This document shows, in pieces, positions 18,396-27,070 of a stretch of 64,000 bases of DNA. This DNA is from Lutibacter agarilyticus (lineage in GTDB: Bacteria; Bacteroidota; Bacteroidia; Flavobacteriales; Flavobacteriaceae). Location of the stretch: positions 184,122 to 248,121 of the forward strand of contig NZ_FZNT01000008.1 of NCBI RefSeq assembly GCF_900188235.1, read 5' to 3'. The stretch's first letter is position 1. Each line of letters begins with the position of its first letter. The notes under the pieces were generated by a model. The model had not been told where the DNA came from, made no database searches, and worked only from the letters and a program-made list of their open reading frames with translations. The translations under genes were made by a program, and so were the position numbers.

Positions 18396-19667
18396 ATGGA
18401 AAATACAAACCCATTAAGCAAAACACACCCTTGTTTTGATAAAGAAGCAAAAGGAAAATACGCACGAGTTCATATCCCAGTAGCCCCAAAATGTAATGTT
18501 CAATGTGGTTATTGCAATAGAAAATACGATTGTGTAAATGAAAGTAGACCTGGAGTTACAAGTTCTATTTTAACACCTCAACAATCACTTCAATATATAA
18601 AAGCCATCTCACAAAAAATTGACAATATTTCAACTATTGGAATTGCAGGTCCTGGAGATGCTTTTGCTGAACCTGAAAAAACTTTTGAAGCTATACGATT
18701 GATAAAAGATGAATTCCCTGACAAAATATTTTGTCTTTCATCTAATGGTTTAAACTTATTACCATACGTAGATCAAATCGCTGAATTAGATGTAACTCAC
18801 GTAACAATAACAATCAACAGTTTTAGGTTAGAAACGCTAGCCAAAATATACAACTGGGCACGTTTCAATAAAAAAATGTACAGAGGTATTGCTGCTGCAG
18901 AACTAATGTTAGAACAACAAACTGAAGCATTAAAAGCTTTAGTCGCTAAAAATATTACTGTTAAAATAAATACCGTACTTATTCCTGGCGTAAATGACAC
19001 AGAGATAGAAGAAGTTGCTCAAATTATTGGAGAATTAGGAGCAGCAACAATGAACTGTATTCCTTTAATCCCTACAGAAGATACTGAATTTTCTGACCTT
19101 GAAAAACCGAGCAGTCAATTAGTTAGAGACAGTTACAGAGCTGTTCGCAAACATATAAAACCAATGACACATTGCTCTCGCTGTAGAGCCGATGCTGCAG
19201 GTATGTTAGGAAATGACAATATTGATGCTTACAAATTAATTGAGGAATATGCAGCAATGCCAACCGCAGTAGACAAAACAAAACCACACGTAGCAGTAGC
19301 AAGTTATGAAGGCTTAATGATTAACAAACACTTAGGCGAAGCAACCGATTTTTTAATTTACAAACAAACTGAAACCGGCTACGAATTAGTTGAAAGACGT
19401 TTTGCTCCAGCAAAAGGAAGCGGAGATTTACGCTGGATAAATCTTGCAAAAACACTGAACGATTGTTCGTATATTTTGGTAAATGGTGTTGGAGCAAAAC
19501 CGGTTGATTTACTTCAAAAAGTAGGAATCGCAGTATTAGAAATGTCAGGATTAATTGAAGATGGTTTGGAAGCTGTTTACAAAGGCAAAAAATTAAAATC
19601 GGTACTTAAAACCACGTTAGGTAAATGCGGAAGTGGTTGTGGTGGAAATGCCATGGGGTGCGGATAA
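18396..19667 (+). CDS. nifB: FeMo-cofactor biosynthesis radical SAM protein NifB
   Basis: Radical SAM enzyme that fuses two [4Fe-4S] clusters with a central carbon and extra sulfur to give NifB-co. It has 423 residues. The SAM-cluster motif C33-x3-C37-x2-C40 lies in PKCNVQCGYC. A C-terminal NifX-like domain (~300-400) starts at KPHVAVASYEGLMINKHLGEA. The protein ends in a Gly/Cys tail, CGSGCGGNAMGCG, close in style to the tail of the NifX-like protein at 7550-7942. Confidence 0.95.
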   Translation: MENTNPLSKTHPCFDKEAKGKYARVHIPVAPKCNVQCGYCNRKYDCVNESRPGVTSSILTPQQSLQYIKAISQKIDNISTIGIAGPGDAFAEPEKTFEAIRLIKDEFPDKIFCLSSNGLNLLPYVDQIAELDVTHVTITINSFRLETLAKIYNWARFNKKMYRGIAAAELMLEQQTEALKALVAKNITVKINTVLIPGVNDTEIEEVAQIIGELGAATMNCIPLIPTEDTEFSDLEKPSSQLVRDSYRAVRKHIKPMTHCSRCRADAAGMLGNDNIDAYKLIEEYAAMPTAVDKTKPHVAVASYEGLMINKHLGEATDFLIYKQTETGYELVERRFAPAKGSGDLRWINLAKTLNDCSYILVNGVGAKPVDLLQKVGIAVLEMSGLIEDGLEAVYKGKKLKSVLKTTLGKCGSGCGGNAMGCG

Positions 19668-19728
19668 TCTGCAAAATTATACTGTCAAATTTTTTAGTTA
19701 ATTCTTATTCACATAAAACAATTTTAAA

Positions 19729-20037
19729 ATGAAAAAACCAGATTACTTAATACTATTATGCAATTCCTACAGAATGGTAGGTGAAGCAAAAGGTACATGC
19801 CTTAAAAGAGGCTCATCAGATTTAATACAATACATTTCAGAAGAAGCTGCAGACCGCGGTTTAGATGTTGCGGTAACTACAACAGCCTGCTTAAACATTT
19901 GTCCGCAAGGACCTGTAATTGTTATTCAACCTAATAATTACTGGTACGGAGGCATCACAGACGAAGATAAAATTGATGAAGTTTTAGATGCTTTGGAAGA
20001 AAACGAAGCGGTTGAAGAATACTTAATCGCTGATTGA
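19729..20037 (+). CDS. Thioredoxin-like [2Fe-2S] ferredoxin
   Basis: A 102-residue ferredoxin of the thioredoxin-fold family, with cysteines C11, C24, C54 and C58 in the pattern C-x12-C-x29-C-x3-C. Such proteins occur in nif clusters (the Azotobacter nif-linked 2Fe-2S ferredoxin) and may act in FeMo-co synthesis or electron supply. The C-terminus is very acidic, fitting an electron carrier. It lies 61 bp after nifB in the operon. A role in feeding NifB or NifEN is inference. Confidence 0.85.
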   Translation: MKKPDYLILLCNSYRMVGEAKGTCLKRGSSDLIQYISEEAADRGLDVAVTTTACLNICPQGPVIVIQPNNYWYGGITDEDKIDEVLDALEENEAVEEYLIAD

Positions 20038-20076
20038 TAAAATGCTTATGAAATAATAACCTAAAAAATTTTAATT

Positions 20077-20805
20077 ATGGATCCACTTTTTTTAATAACA
20101 CTGTTTGTAGTTGCTTTTCTTTACGCTTCAATTGGTCATGGTGGCGCAAGCGGATATTTAGCTTTAATGGCTGTTTTTGGTGTAGAAACTACGTTAATGA
20201 AATCTTCAGCTTTAACACTTAATTTATTTGTAGCCGGAATTGCATTTTACAGTTATTATAAAGGTGGCTATTTTAAATGGAACATATTGCTCCCCTTTGC
20301 ACTGGCTTCAATGCCAGCTGCATTTTTTGGGGCAAAACTTTCTGTTGACCCTACATTTTACAAAATTTCATTAGGCGTATGTCTTTTAATTGCTGTTGCA
20401 AGAATGCTCATTCAAGTAACATCTAAAAAAAGTCAAACATCTGAAACCCCTAATTTTATCATCGCATTACTTGTAGGGGGTATTGTTGGCTTTTTTTCAG
20501 GAATGATTGGAATTGGAGGAGGTATTATTTTAAGTCCGCTTTTAATTGTTTTTGGATGGGCAAATTTAAAAGAGTCTGCTGCAATTTCCGCAGGGTTTAT
20601 TTGGTTGAATTCAGCTACAGGATTACTAGGCGCTGTAAGTTCAGGAGTTCATTTATCACCGTCAATAATTCCTTGGGTGCTCATTGCTCTTTTTGCAGGT
20701 TTTTTAGGTTCTTGGTCTGGCAGTTTTAAATTTTCAACCGTTGCATTGCGATACGTTTTAGCCTCTGTTTTAATAATGGCTAGTTTTAAATTATTTTTTA
20801 TCTAA
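20077..20805 (+). CDS. TauE/SafE-family membrane permease
   Basis: A 242-residue protein with about eight membrane segments in two halves. Each half begins with the family's Gly-rich stretch (YASIGHGGASGYLALMAVFG near 17-36 and GMIGIGGGIILSPLLIVFG near 145). The family exports or imports sulfite, sulfoacetate and related organic sulfur anions. It is placed between the ferredoxin and nifV, only 12 bp before nifV. Transport of a compound needed for or released by FeMo-co synthesis, such as a sulfur anion, is possible. The substrate cannot be read from the sequence. Confidence 0.8.
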   Translation: MDPLFLITLFVVAFLYASIGHGGASGYLALMAVFGVETTLMKSSALTLNLFVAGIAFYSYYKGGYFKWNILLPFALASMPAAFFGAKLSVDPTFYKISLGVCLLIAVARMLIQVTSKKSQTSETPNFIIALLVGGIVGFFSGMIGIGGGIILSPLLIVFGWANLKESAAISAGFIWLNSATGLLGAVSSGVHLSPSIIPWVLIALFAGFLGSWSGSFKFSTVALRYVLASVLIMASFKLFFI

Positions 20806-20817
20806 AATTTTTACTGT

Positions 20818-21927
20818 ATGAAACCCTACTTAATAGATACAACCCTTAGAGATGGTGAACAAGCACCAGGAGTTGTTTTTTCAAAAAGAGAAAAAATGAA
20901 AATTGCTCTATTCTTAAACGAACTTGGAGTTGATGAGGTTGAAATTGGTACGCCCGCCATTAGTTATGACGAAAGAGCAATCATAAAAGCCATTGCTTCT
21001 GAAGGATATGCTTACAAAACATCAAGTTGGTGCAGGGCTAATTTAAAAGATATTAAAGAAGCTTCAAGGCTAGGAACTACTTCTATCAATATTTCATTAC
21101 CTGTATCTGACATTCAAATTAAAACACTAGGAAAATCGAGAGATTGGGTGCTTTCTGAATTGAAAAAAAACACGGAATTTGCAAGCAACTATTTTTCACA
21201 TGTAACCGTTGGAGCACAAGACGCTACTAGAGCTAATATCAATTTTTTAAAACAATATATTTATTTTTCACAAGAATGTGGTGCAACCCGTGTTCGGATT
21301 GCAGATACTGTTGGAATTTCGAGTCCGTTAGAAATTCACGAATTATTTTCAAATTTAACGGGTAGTTTCCCAACTATGGAATTTGAATTTCACGGTCATA
21401 ACGACTTAGGAATGGCAACCGCCAACGCTGTTACGGCTTACAAATCGGGTGCAAAATGTTTAAGTGCAACCGTTAATGGTTTGGGTGAAAGAGCTGGAAA
21501 TTCAGTATTAGAAGAATTAATTGCCTACTTTTTTTATAAAGAAAAAAACACCCACTATAAGTCTAAAATTATTTCAACACTTTGCAACTATGTAGCTGAT
21601 AATTCTAAGCTAAAATTAGCGACTAACAAACCACTTATTGGAAAAAAGGTACACACCCACGAATCTGGAATTCACACCTCAGCTATTTTAAAAAACAAAA
21701 AATCGTATCAATTTATAAACCCTGAAGATTTTGGTCAAGATAATGATGGGTTTTGTTTTGGAAAACATTCTGGAAAAGCTTCCATAAATCATTTTTTTAA
21801 AACAAGAAACTTGTTTTTAGACGAGCATAGAGCACAACAAATTTTAAGCTTAGTAAAAGAAAATTCATGTTCATGGAAACGACCTTTAACTGAACTAGAT
21901 TTAATGCAAATATACCATAGTTGCTAA
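20818..21927 (+). CDS. nifV: Homocitrate synthase
   Basis: Condenses acetyl-CoA and 2-oxoglutarate to homocitrate, the organic ligand of FeMo-co. The 369 residues form an HMGL-like TIM barrel with DTTLRDGEQAPGVVFS at the N-terminus, the metal site FHGHNDLGMATANA and the loop NGLGERAGN. It lacks the C-terminal regulatory domain of the LeuA at 2809-4329. Its place in the nif operon favours NifV over a second isopropylmalate synthase. It is the last nif gene, and its stop is 3 bp from the stop of a convergent gene. Confidence 0.9.
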   Translation: MKPYLIDTTLRDGEQAPGVVFSKREKMKIALFLNELGVDEVEIGTPAISYDERAIIKAIASEGYAYKTSSWCRANLKDIKEASRLGTTSINISLPVSDIQIKTLGKSRDWVLSELKKNTEFASNYFSHVTVGAQDATRANINFLKQYIYFSQECGATRVRIADTVGISSPLEIHELFSNLTGSFPTMEFEFHGHNDLGMATANAVTAYKSGAKCLSATVNGLGERAGNSVLEELIAYFFYKEKNTHYKSKIISTLCNYVADNSKLKLATNKPLIGKKVHTHESGIHTSAILKNKKSYQFINPEDFGQDNDGFCFGKHSGKASINHFFKTRNLFLDEHRAQQILSLVKENSCSWKRPLTELDLMQIYHSC

Positions 21928-21930
21928 TTG

Positions 21931-22563
21931 TTAATTTGAAGAGGCTGTTTTAATTAATTGCTCATTTAAAGTTAGATAAACATTTGCCATATTATGTTTT
22001 ATAATCGCCTGTTTTAAAACGCCGTTTTTATACATATATTCATTTTTTTTACCATTTTGAGGATCGGTAATTAAATAGGTATGCGCTTTAGTAGGTTCAA
22101 CAATGGTTTTTTTACCATTAATTTCAAAATATAAGTTCTTTACACTTATAGGTTCGTGAAAATACAACAAACTTCCACTGTAGTATATTTTATCGTTTAT
22201 ATACGACTTCTCACCATCTTTATTTAATTCATAACCGATTCCTCTTTTTGTTAAACGTGTATTTGAATTTACTTCTCCCTTTTTATATGTTTGAAGTAAA
22301 GAGGTTACCAACTCCCCTTTCTCATAAACACTTGTTTGAATATATTTTACCTTAAATTTAAAAATAATGCGAACTTCAACCTGGCTAATCGCTTCAACAA
22401 CCAACCTATCACCATCAATCTGTTGATTTACAGTAATAGTTCCAACATTCATTCCTAAAGCTCTAATATTAAACACTTCCGTTTTAGTCTGACCTAATAT
22501 ACTGAAAGAAGAAAATAGTAGTAAAAAACAAGTTAAAAAAAATACGAAAGGTTTCATTTTCAA
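21931..22563 (-). CDS. Conserved secreted protein of unknown function
   Basis: A 210-residue protein with a signal peptide (FFLTCFLLLFSSFSILGQ). The rest is rich in beta strands with alternating hydrophobic residues. It resembles small exported flavobacterial DUF6134/DUF3108-like proteins, but I cannot fix the family. The start could be Met1 or Met3. It converges on nifV with only 3 bp between the stops, and no terminator is visible there, so some read-through of the nif operon into its antisense strand is likely. Confidence 0.7.
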   Translation of the reverse strand: MKMKPFVFFLTCFLLLFSSFSILGQTKTEVFNIRALGMNVGTITVNQQIDGDRLVVEAISQVEVRIIFKFKVKYIQTSVYEKGELVTSLLQTYKKGEVNSNTRLTKRGIGYELNKDGEKSYINDKIYYSGSLLYFHEPISVKNLYFEINGKKTIVEPTKAHTYLITDPQNGKKNEYMYKNGVLKQAIIKHNMANVYLTLNEQLIKTASSN

Positions 22564-22632
22564 AGGTTATACTATGTATTCAAATTAAATTCCAAAGTTC
22601 TAAGTTACAATTTATAAATACGTAAATTAAAA

Positions 22633-22668
22633 AAAGCCTAGCAGAAATTAAATTTCCACTAGACCTTT
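22633..22668 (-). terminator. Terminator of the aromatic amino-acid operon
   Basis: On the minus strand a long hairpin with core CTAGTGGAAAT / ATTTCTGCTAG (G-U pairs included) and a TTA loop is followed by TTTTTTT. It starts about 30 bp after the DAHP synthase stop codon. Confidence 0.7.
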
Positions 22669-22696
22669 TTCATATAACTAAAAATAAGTTTTCAGC

Positions 22697-23773
22697 TTAT
22701 TTTACATTGTGTTGAATGTTAATAGACTCTACATGAATAGCCTTAAATACTTCTTCAACAAACTCTTTAGTTAAGCCCTTACTTACTCCAGTTTCAATCA
22801 TTGAATCTAAAATATCAGACCAACGACCGCTTTGTAAAATAGCAACGTTTTCTTGATGTTTTAATTTCCCAATATTTTCAGAAACACCCATTCTATTACT
22901 TAAAATATCAATAATACTGCTATCAATTAAATCCAACTCTTTACGGTATAAATTCAATTTACTTTGGAAGCTTTCTTTTGAACTACTTCTTTGACGAATT
23001 TTTAATTCTTTTGTAATTTCATCTAATCTAGCAGGTGTAATTTGTTGCGCAGCATCACTCCAAGCATTATCTGGATCAATATGAGTTTCAATCATAAATC
23101 CATCGAAATTTAAATCCAATGCTGTTTGAGAAACATCTAAAATAGTGTCTCTACGTCCACAAATATGTGAAGGATCTAAGATTATTGGTAAATCTGGAAA
23201 TTCTTTTTTCAACTCAATAGCAATGTGCCATTTCGGTAAATTTCTGTAATGACCTGTATTGTAAGCTGAGAATCCACGGTGAATAACACCTAATTGAGAA
23301 ATTCCGTTTGCTTGAAAACGCTCTACACCACCTAACCATAAAGCTAAATCTGGATTTACAGGGTTTTTAACCAATACTGGTTTATCAACACCTTTTAAAG
23401 CATCAGCAATTTCTTGAACAGCAAAAGGGTTAACAGTAGTTCTTGCACCGATCCACAAAATGTCTACATCAGCTTTTAAAGCTAATTCTGCGTGAGCTGC
23501 ATTTCCAATTTCAGTTGTAATTTTCATTCCGGTTTCCTCACGAACTCTTTGTAACCAAGGCAATCCTAAAGCACCAACACCTTCAAATCCTCCTGGTCTT
23601 GTTCTTGGCTTCCAAATACCAGCTCTAAATACATTTGTATCTGTATCTTTTAATAAGTGAGCCGTTTTTAAAACCTGCTCTTCTGTTTCAGCACTACAAG
23701 GTCCTGCAATAACAAGTGGGTGTTCTAAACCCATTCCATCTAACCACTTTCTGTTTTCTTTTGTAATTTCCAT
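22697..23773 (-). CDS. aroG: DAHP synthase / chorismate mutase, bifunctional
   Basis: Joins phosphoenolpyruvate and erythrose 4-phosphate to 3-deoxy-7-phosphoheptulonate, and its C-terminal domain turns chorismate into prephenate. The 358 residues show the DAHP synthase barrel at ~1-260 (PLVIAGPCSAE, GARTTVNPFAVQE, LVKNPVNPD, ILDPSHICGRR). A helical AroQ-type chorismate mutase follows at ~270-355 (LNLYRKELDLIDSSIIDILSNRMGVSENIG). This fusion is typical of Bacteroidota. It is the last gene of the operon, 9 bp after tyrA. Confidence 0.92.
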   Translation of the reverse strand: MEITKENRKWLDGMGLEHPLVIAGPCSAETEEQVLKTAHLLKDTDTNVFRAGIWKPRTRPGGFEGVGALGLPWLQRVREETGMKITTEIGNAAHAELALKADVDILWIGARTTVNPFAVQEIADALKGVDKPVLVKNPVNPDLALWLGGVERFQANGISQLGVIHRGFSAYNTGHYRNLPKWHIAIELKKEFPDLPIILDPSHICGRRDTILDVSQTALDLNFDGFMIETHIDPDNAWSDAAQQITPARLDEITKELKIRQRSSSKESFQSKLNLYRKELDLIDSSIIDILSNRMGVSENIGKLKHQENVAILQSGRWSDILDSMIETGVSKGLTKEFVEEVFKAIHVESINIQHNVK

Positions 23774-23782
23774 TTTATTAAT

Positions 23783-24646
23783 TTATTTCTTAGTTGTGTT
23801 TTCTATTCCGTTTAATATCGATTTTATATAATTTGTGCTATCCATTGTTTTATTTAAACCTTCAACATCATTATTCTCTAACATTTCTTTGAATTCAGAT
23901 AAATTTTTAATGTATTCGTTTAATGATTGTAACACGTTTTCTTTATTCCCTAAAAATATGGGTGTCCAAGTTGCTGAAGAACTTTTTGCCAATCGTACTG
24001 TTGAAGCAAAACCTGTACTTGCCATATCAAAAATAGCTTGCTCATTTTTTTCAATCTCCAATACTGTTTTTCCTAACATAAAAGAACTTACGTGCGACAA
24101 ATGCGAAACATAAGCTATATGCCTATCATGTTCAACAGGGTTCATCATTTTTATGCGCATATTTAGTTTTTTAAACAAGCTAATTGCTGTGTCTAGTATT
24201 TTCCAATCTGTTTTATCTGCTTCACAAATAATGTTCACTTTATCGTCAAATAAATTTAAAATTGCTGCTTCGGGTCCAGAAAATTCTGTACCAGCTAAAG
24301 GATGTGCCGCCACAAAGTTTTTACGATTTGGGTGGTATTCAACCGCTTTACAAATTTCATTCTTTACAGAACCAACATCAAAAACCAGTGTTTCTAAACC
24401 AACCTTATCTAATACCTGACTTATAACTTTAGGTATTACATTTACAGGTACAGCTACAATTACAACTGCTGCATCAGCCACATCATCTAAAGTTCCTTCT
24501 TCATCAATAATTCCTAATTCAATGGCCTTATTAATGTGCTCTAAATTTTGATCAACACCATAAACTTTAAAATCCATACGCAATTTTAAATCTCGCGCTA
24601 ATGAACCTCCAATTAAACCTAAACCAATAACTACTAATTTTTCCAT
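23783..24646 (-). CDS. tyrA: Prephenate dehydrogenase
   Basis: Oxidises prephenate to 4-hydroxyphenylpyruvate with NAD(P)+ for tyrosine synthesis. The 287 residues have the Rossmann motif GLGLIGGSLARDL at the N-terminus. The catalytic HPLAGTEFSGPEAA and the HDRHIAYVSHLSHVSSFML segment are present. It sits between the aminotransferase and DAHP synthase genes, with 3 and 9 bp gaps. Confidence 0.9.
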   Translation of the reverse strand: MEKLVVIGLGLIGGSLARDLKLRMDFKVYGVDQNLEHINKAIELGIIDEEGTLDDVADAAVVIVAVPVNVIPKVISQVLDKVGLETLVFDVGSVKNEICKAVEYHPNRKNFVAAHPLAGTEFSGPEAAILNLFDDKVNIICEADKTDWKILDTAISLFKKLNMRIKMMNPVEHDRHIAYVSHLSHVSSFMLGKTVLEIEKNEQAIFDMASTGFASTVRLAKSSSATWTPIFLGNKENVLQSLNEYIKNLSEFKEMLENNDVEGLNKTMDSTNYIKSILNGIENTTKK

Positions 24647-24649
24647 TTA

Positions 24650-25798
24650 TTAGTTATTTATTCTATTTAAAACTTCTTGTAAAACTTCCTCAGTCACACA
24701 TAACGATGCTCTAATATAACCTTCACCATTTGAACCAAAAATGGTTCCTGGAGTAATAAAAACATCCTTTTCATATAATAATTTATCTGTTAAAGCTTCT
24801 GAAGTTGTTCCTTCAGGAATTTTAGCCCAAACAAATAAACCTCCAATACTTTTATCGTATGTACAGTTTAATGCATCAAAAATTTGCCAAACTATAGCTC
24901 TTCGTTTTAAATAAATTTCGTTTAAACTTTCAAACCACTCATTTGATAATTTCAATGCTTCAACCGCTCCTTTTTGAATTCCTAAAAACATTCCAGAATC
25001 CATATTACTTTTTACCTGCAAAATGGTTTTAATAATTTCAGCATCACCTACAACCATTCCTACACGCCAACCTGCCATATTATACGTTTTACTCAAAGAG
25101 TTCAACTCAATAGCAATATCTTTTGCTCCTTCAACAGCTAAAATACTTAGCGCATTTTTATGTATAATAAAACTATACGGATTGTCGTTCACAATTAAAA
25201 TATTATGCTTTTTGGCAAACGCAATTAATTGTTCAAAATCTTCTTTTGAAGCTACTGCACCTGTTGGCATATGCGGATAATTTACCCACATTATTTTTAC
25301 GTTTTCTAAATCTTCTTTTTCTAATTCCTCATAATTTGGCAACCAATTTCCAGCCTCATTTAAATTATAAAAAACAGGCTCAGCCTCCACTAATTTTGTT
25401 ACCGACGCATAAGTAGGGTATCCTGGATTAGGAATTAACACCTTATCTCCTTTATTTAAAAACGCCATTGAAATGTGCATAATTCCTTCCTTTGAACCCA
25501 TTAAAGGCAAAATTTCGGTGGCAGCATTTAAATCTACATTATAATTAGTTGCGTAGAAATCGCGCATTCCTTCACGTAAAGCCGGAATACCTTGATAACT
25601 TTGATATTGGTGTGCATTAGGTGTTGCAACAGCTTGTTGAATTGCTTCAATAACTTGTGCTGAAGGTTGTAAATCTGGGCTACCAATAGCAATATTAATT
25701 ACTGGTTTCCCTTCATTTTTTAAAGCGGCTACTTCTCTTAATTTTTTTGAGAAATAGTACTCCTTTACATCACTTAATCTATCTGCTTTTTGTATCAT
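24650..25798 (-). CDS. Aromatic-type class I/II aminotransferase
   Basis: PLP enzyme of 382 residues, probably transferring an amino group to phenylpyruvate and/or 4-hydroxyphenylpyruvate, the last step of Phe/Tyr synthesis. The PLP lysine lies in ELNSLSKTYNMAGWRVG. Further family segments are GSKEGIMH, NPGYPTY, and VNDNPYSFI around the PLP-binding Asn/Tyr. Its ATG overlaps the prephenate dehydratase stop (TAATG), so the two are translationally coupled. Substrate range is inferred from the operon. Confidence 0.88.
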   Translation of the reverse strand: MIQKADRLSDVKEYYFSKKLREVAALKNEGKPVINIAIGSPDLQPSAQVIEAIQQAVATPNAHQYQSYQGIPALREGMRDFYATNYNVDLNAATEILPLMGSKEGIMHISMAFLNKGDKVLIPNPGYPTYASVTKLVEAEPVFYNLNEAGNWLPNYEELEKEDLENVKIMWVNYPHMPTGAVASKEDFEQLIAFAKKHNILIVNDNPYSFIIHKNALSILAVEGAKDIAIELNSLSKTYNMAGWRVGMVVGDAEIIKTILQVKSNMDSGMFLGIQKGAVEALKLSNEWFESLNEIYLKRRAIVWQIFDALNCTYDKSIGGLFVWAKIPEGTTSEALTDKLLYEKDVFITPGTIFGSNGEGYIRASLCVTEEVLQEVLNRINN

Positions 25799-26616
25799 TA
25801 TCTTCTACTTTTGGTGTATTCTCCCAGTATTTTTAACATTTCAACCTTATCTTTAATTTCATCCATAGCATTAAAATAATTAGCATAACTCTGAAAAGTG
25901 AAATCTGCAAAAAATGCATATTTCCAAGGAGTTTCAATTACTGGCATAGATTGTATTTTTGTTAAATTCAAGTGATGCTTTGCTAAAACCGTTAAAACAG
26001 TTGCTAAACTTCCCGTTTCGTTACTTGCAGTAAATTTAATAGATGCTTTGTTAGATGAAACTGCATTTTTTTTATCTTCATTGGTTAAAATAAAAAAGCG
26101 CGTTGCATTCTCTTTAATTGTTTGAATTGAAGGTGCTAAAATGGTTAAATCATAAATTTCAGCAGCCAACTCACTTGCTATTGCCCCAACTCCTTTCAAT
26201 TTTTTATCATGAATGCGTTTTGCAACTGAGGCGGTATCTTTATCTTCAATTAATTTAATATGTGGATAATCTTTAAAAAACTTATGACATTGCAATAACG
26301 CCATAGGATGCGAGTACACTTCAGTTATTTCTTCAATTTTTTGTCCGTTCAGCACCATTAAATTATGCTGAATTGGCAAATGAAATTCTCCAGAAATATT
26401 TAAATTATGATCATCAATTAATGCATAATTAGGTAAAATGGCACCTGCAATGGTATTTTCTATAGCCATAATTAACACGTCTGCTTTTTTCTTATAAAGC
26501 AAATCTGGCATTTCAGAAAACGACAAACATTCTAACAACTCTATGTTTTTTCCAAAAAATTGTTCTGCCACTATGTGGTGAAATGAACCTTTAATTCCTT
26601 GTATTGCTACTTTCAT
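25798..26616 (-). CDS. pheA: Prephenate dehydratase
   Basis: Converts prephenate to phenylpyruvate for Phe synthesis. The 272 residues carry the catalytic domain (IQGIKGSFHHIVAEQFFG at the start, ENTIAG, and NATRFFIL with the conserved Thr-Arg-Phe). A C-terminal ACT domain from ~195 binds Phe for feedback inhibition. I start it at the ATG at 26616 (MKVAIQG). The five codons before it are less likely and run into the terminator hairpin. First enzyme gene after the attenuator. Confidence 0.9.
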   Translation of the reverse strand: MKVAIQGIKGSFHHIVAEQFFGKNIELLECLSFSEMPDLLYKKKADVLIMAIENTIAGAILPNYALIDDHNLNISGEFHLPIQHNLMVLNGQKIEEITEVYSHPMALLQCHKFFKDYPHIKLIEDKDTASVAKRIHDKKLKGVGAIASELAAEIYDLTILAPSIQTIKENATRFFILTNEDKKNAVSSNKASIKFTASNETGSLATVLTVLAKHHLNLTKIQSMPVIETPWKYAFFADFTFQSYANYFNAMDEIKDKVEMLKILGEYTKSRR

Positions 26617-26629
26617 TCTAAATTTTATC

Positions 26630-26660
26630 AAAAAAAAAGCCTCGAAATTTTTCGAGACTT
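26630..26660 (-). terminator. Attenuator terminator in the pheA leader
   Basis: On the minus strand an 11-bp stem AAGTCTCGAAA / TTTCGAGGCTT (one G-U pair) is followed by a run of eight or more Ts, and lies just upstream of pheA. An intrinsic terminator between promoter and first enzyme gene, following a Phe/Tyr-rich leader peptide, is the hallmark of attenuation. The 5' arm can pair instead with 26700-26693 (GAGGCTT). Confidence 0.85.
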
Positions 26661-26690
26661 TTAAATTATATTTTGTTTAATTAACACATA

Positions 26691-26700
26691 CAAAGCCTCA
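26691..26700 (-). promoter_or_regulatory. Antiterminator segment overlapping the leader stop codon
   Basis: The minus strand reads TGAGGCTTTG here. Its GAGGCTTT is identical to the 3' arm of the terminator, so it competes for the terminator 5' arm. A ribosome that reaches the TGA stop would cover it, letting the terminator form. A ribosome stalled upstream on Phe/Tyr codons would leave it free to block termination. Confidence 0.75.
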
Positions 26701-26760
26701 TCTTTTATTGCTAAAATAAAAGTAAAAAAAGAAGCTAATCCAAGTGTTAAATGTTCTCAT
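26698..26760 (-). CDS. pheL: Phe/Tyr-rich leader peptide of the aromatic operon
   Basis: A 20-residue peptide from ATG at 26760 to TGA at 26698: M-R-T-F-N-T-W-I-S followed by FFFYFYF and SNKR. Nine of 20 residues are Phe/Tyr (with F4) or Trp. Seven consecutive codons (TTC TTT TTT TAC TTT TAT TTT) would need charged tRNA-Phe and tRNA-Tyr, matching the products of the operon. The perfect upstream promoter and downstream competing hairpins support ribosome-mediated attenuation. The symbol is borrowed from the analogous enterobacterial leader; homology is not implied. Confidence 0.85.
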   Translation of the reverse strand: MRTFNTWISFFFYFYFSNKR

Positions 26761-26777
26761 ATTCAGTAATTGAAGCA

Positions 26778-26807
26778 CAAATGTATATTTAAATTTTAAA
26801 AAAACAA
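26778..26807 (-). promoter_or_regulatory. Promoter of the pheL-pheA operon
   Basis: Minus strand TTG (26807-26805), exactly 19 bases, then TACATTTG (26785-26778): a full match to the Bacteroidota consensus. Transcription would start ~10 bases before the leader ATG. The rest of the gap up to gpmI (26808-27034) is AT-rich with nothing else recognised. Confidence 0.85.
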
Positions 26808-27034
26808 GTATTTTTCAAAAAAATACACAATTATCATTTTTTTGTTAAAATTTTTAATAAAAAAATGGAAAAACCTCCGTTTACCTATTATTTTCACACT
26901 GCAATAATAAGTAACCTTCAACATAGATTAACACTTATTAAATTCATTTTTTTCTCAACTATACGCTAAATCGTTTTAGTAATTTTCACAGTAATTTAAG
27001 AGCTAATTATAAGACGTTTACGCCGAATACTTTG

Positions 27035-27042
27035 TATATTTG
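27035..27042 (+). promoter_or_regulatory. -7 box of gpmI
   Basis: TATATTTG fits the Bacteroidota -7 consensus 28 bp before the gpmI ATG. No TTG is found at the ideal -33 distance. Confidence 0.5.
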
Positions 27043-27070
27043 GCTTTCGTAAATTTTAATATAAAACAGA

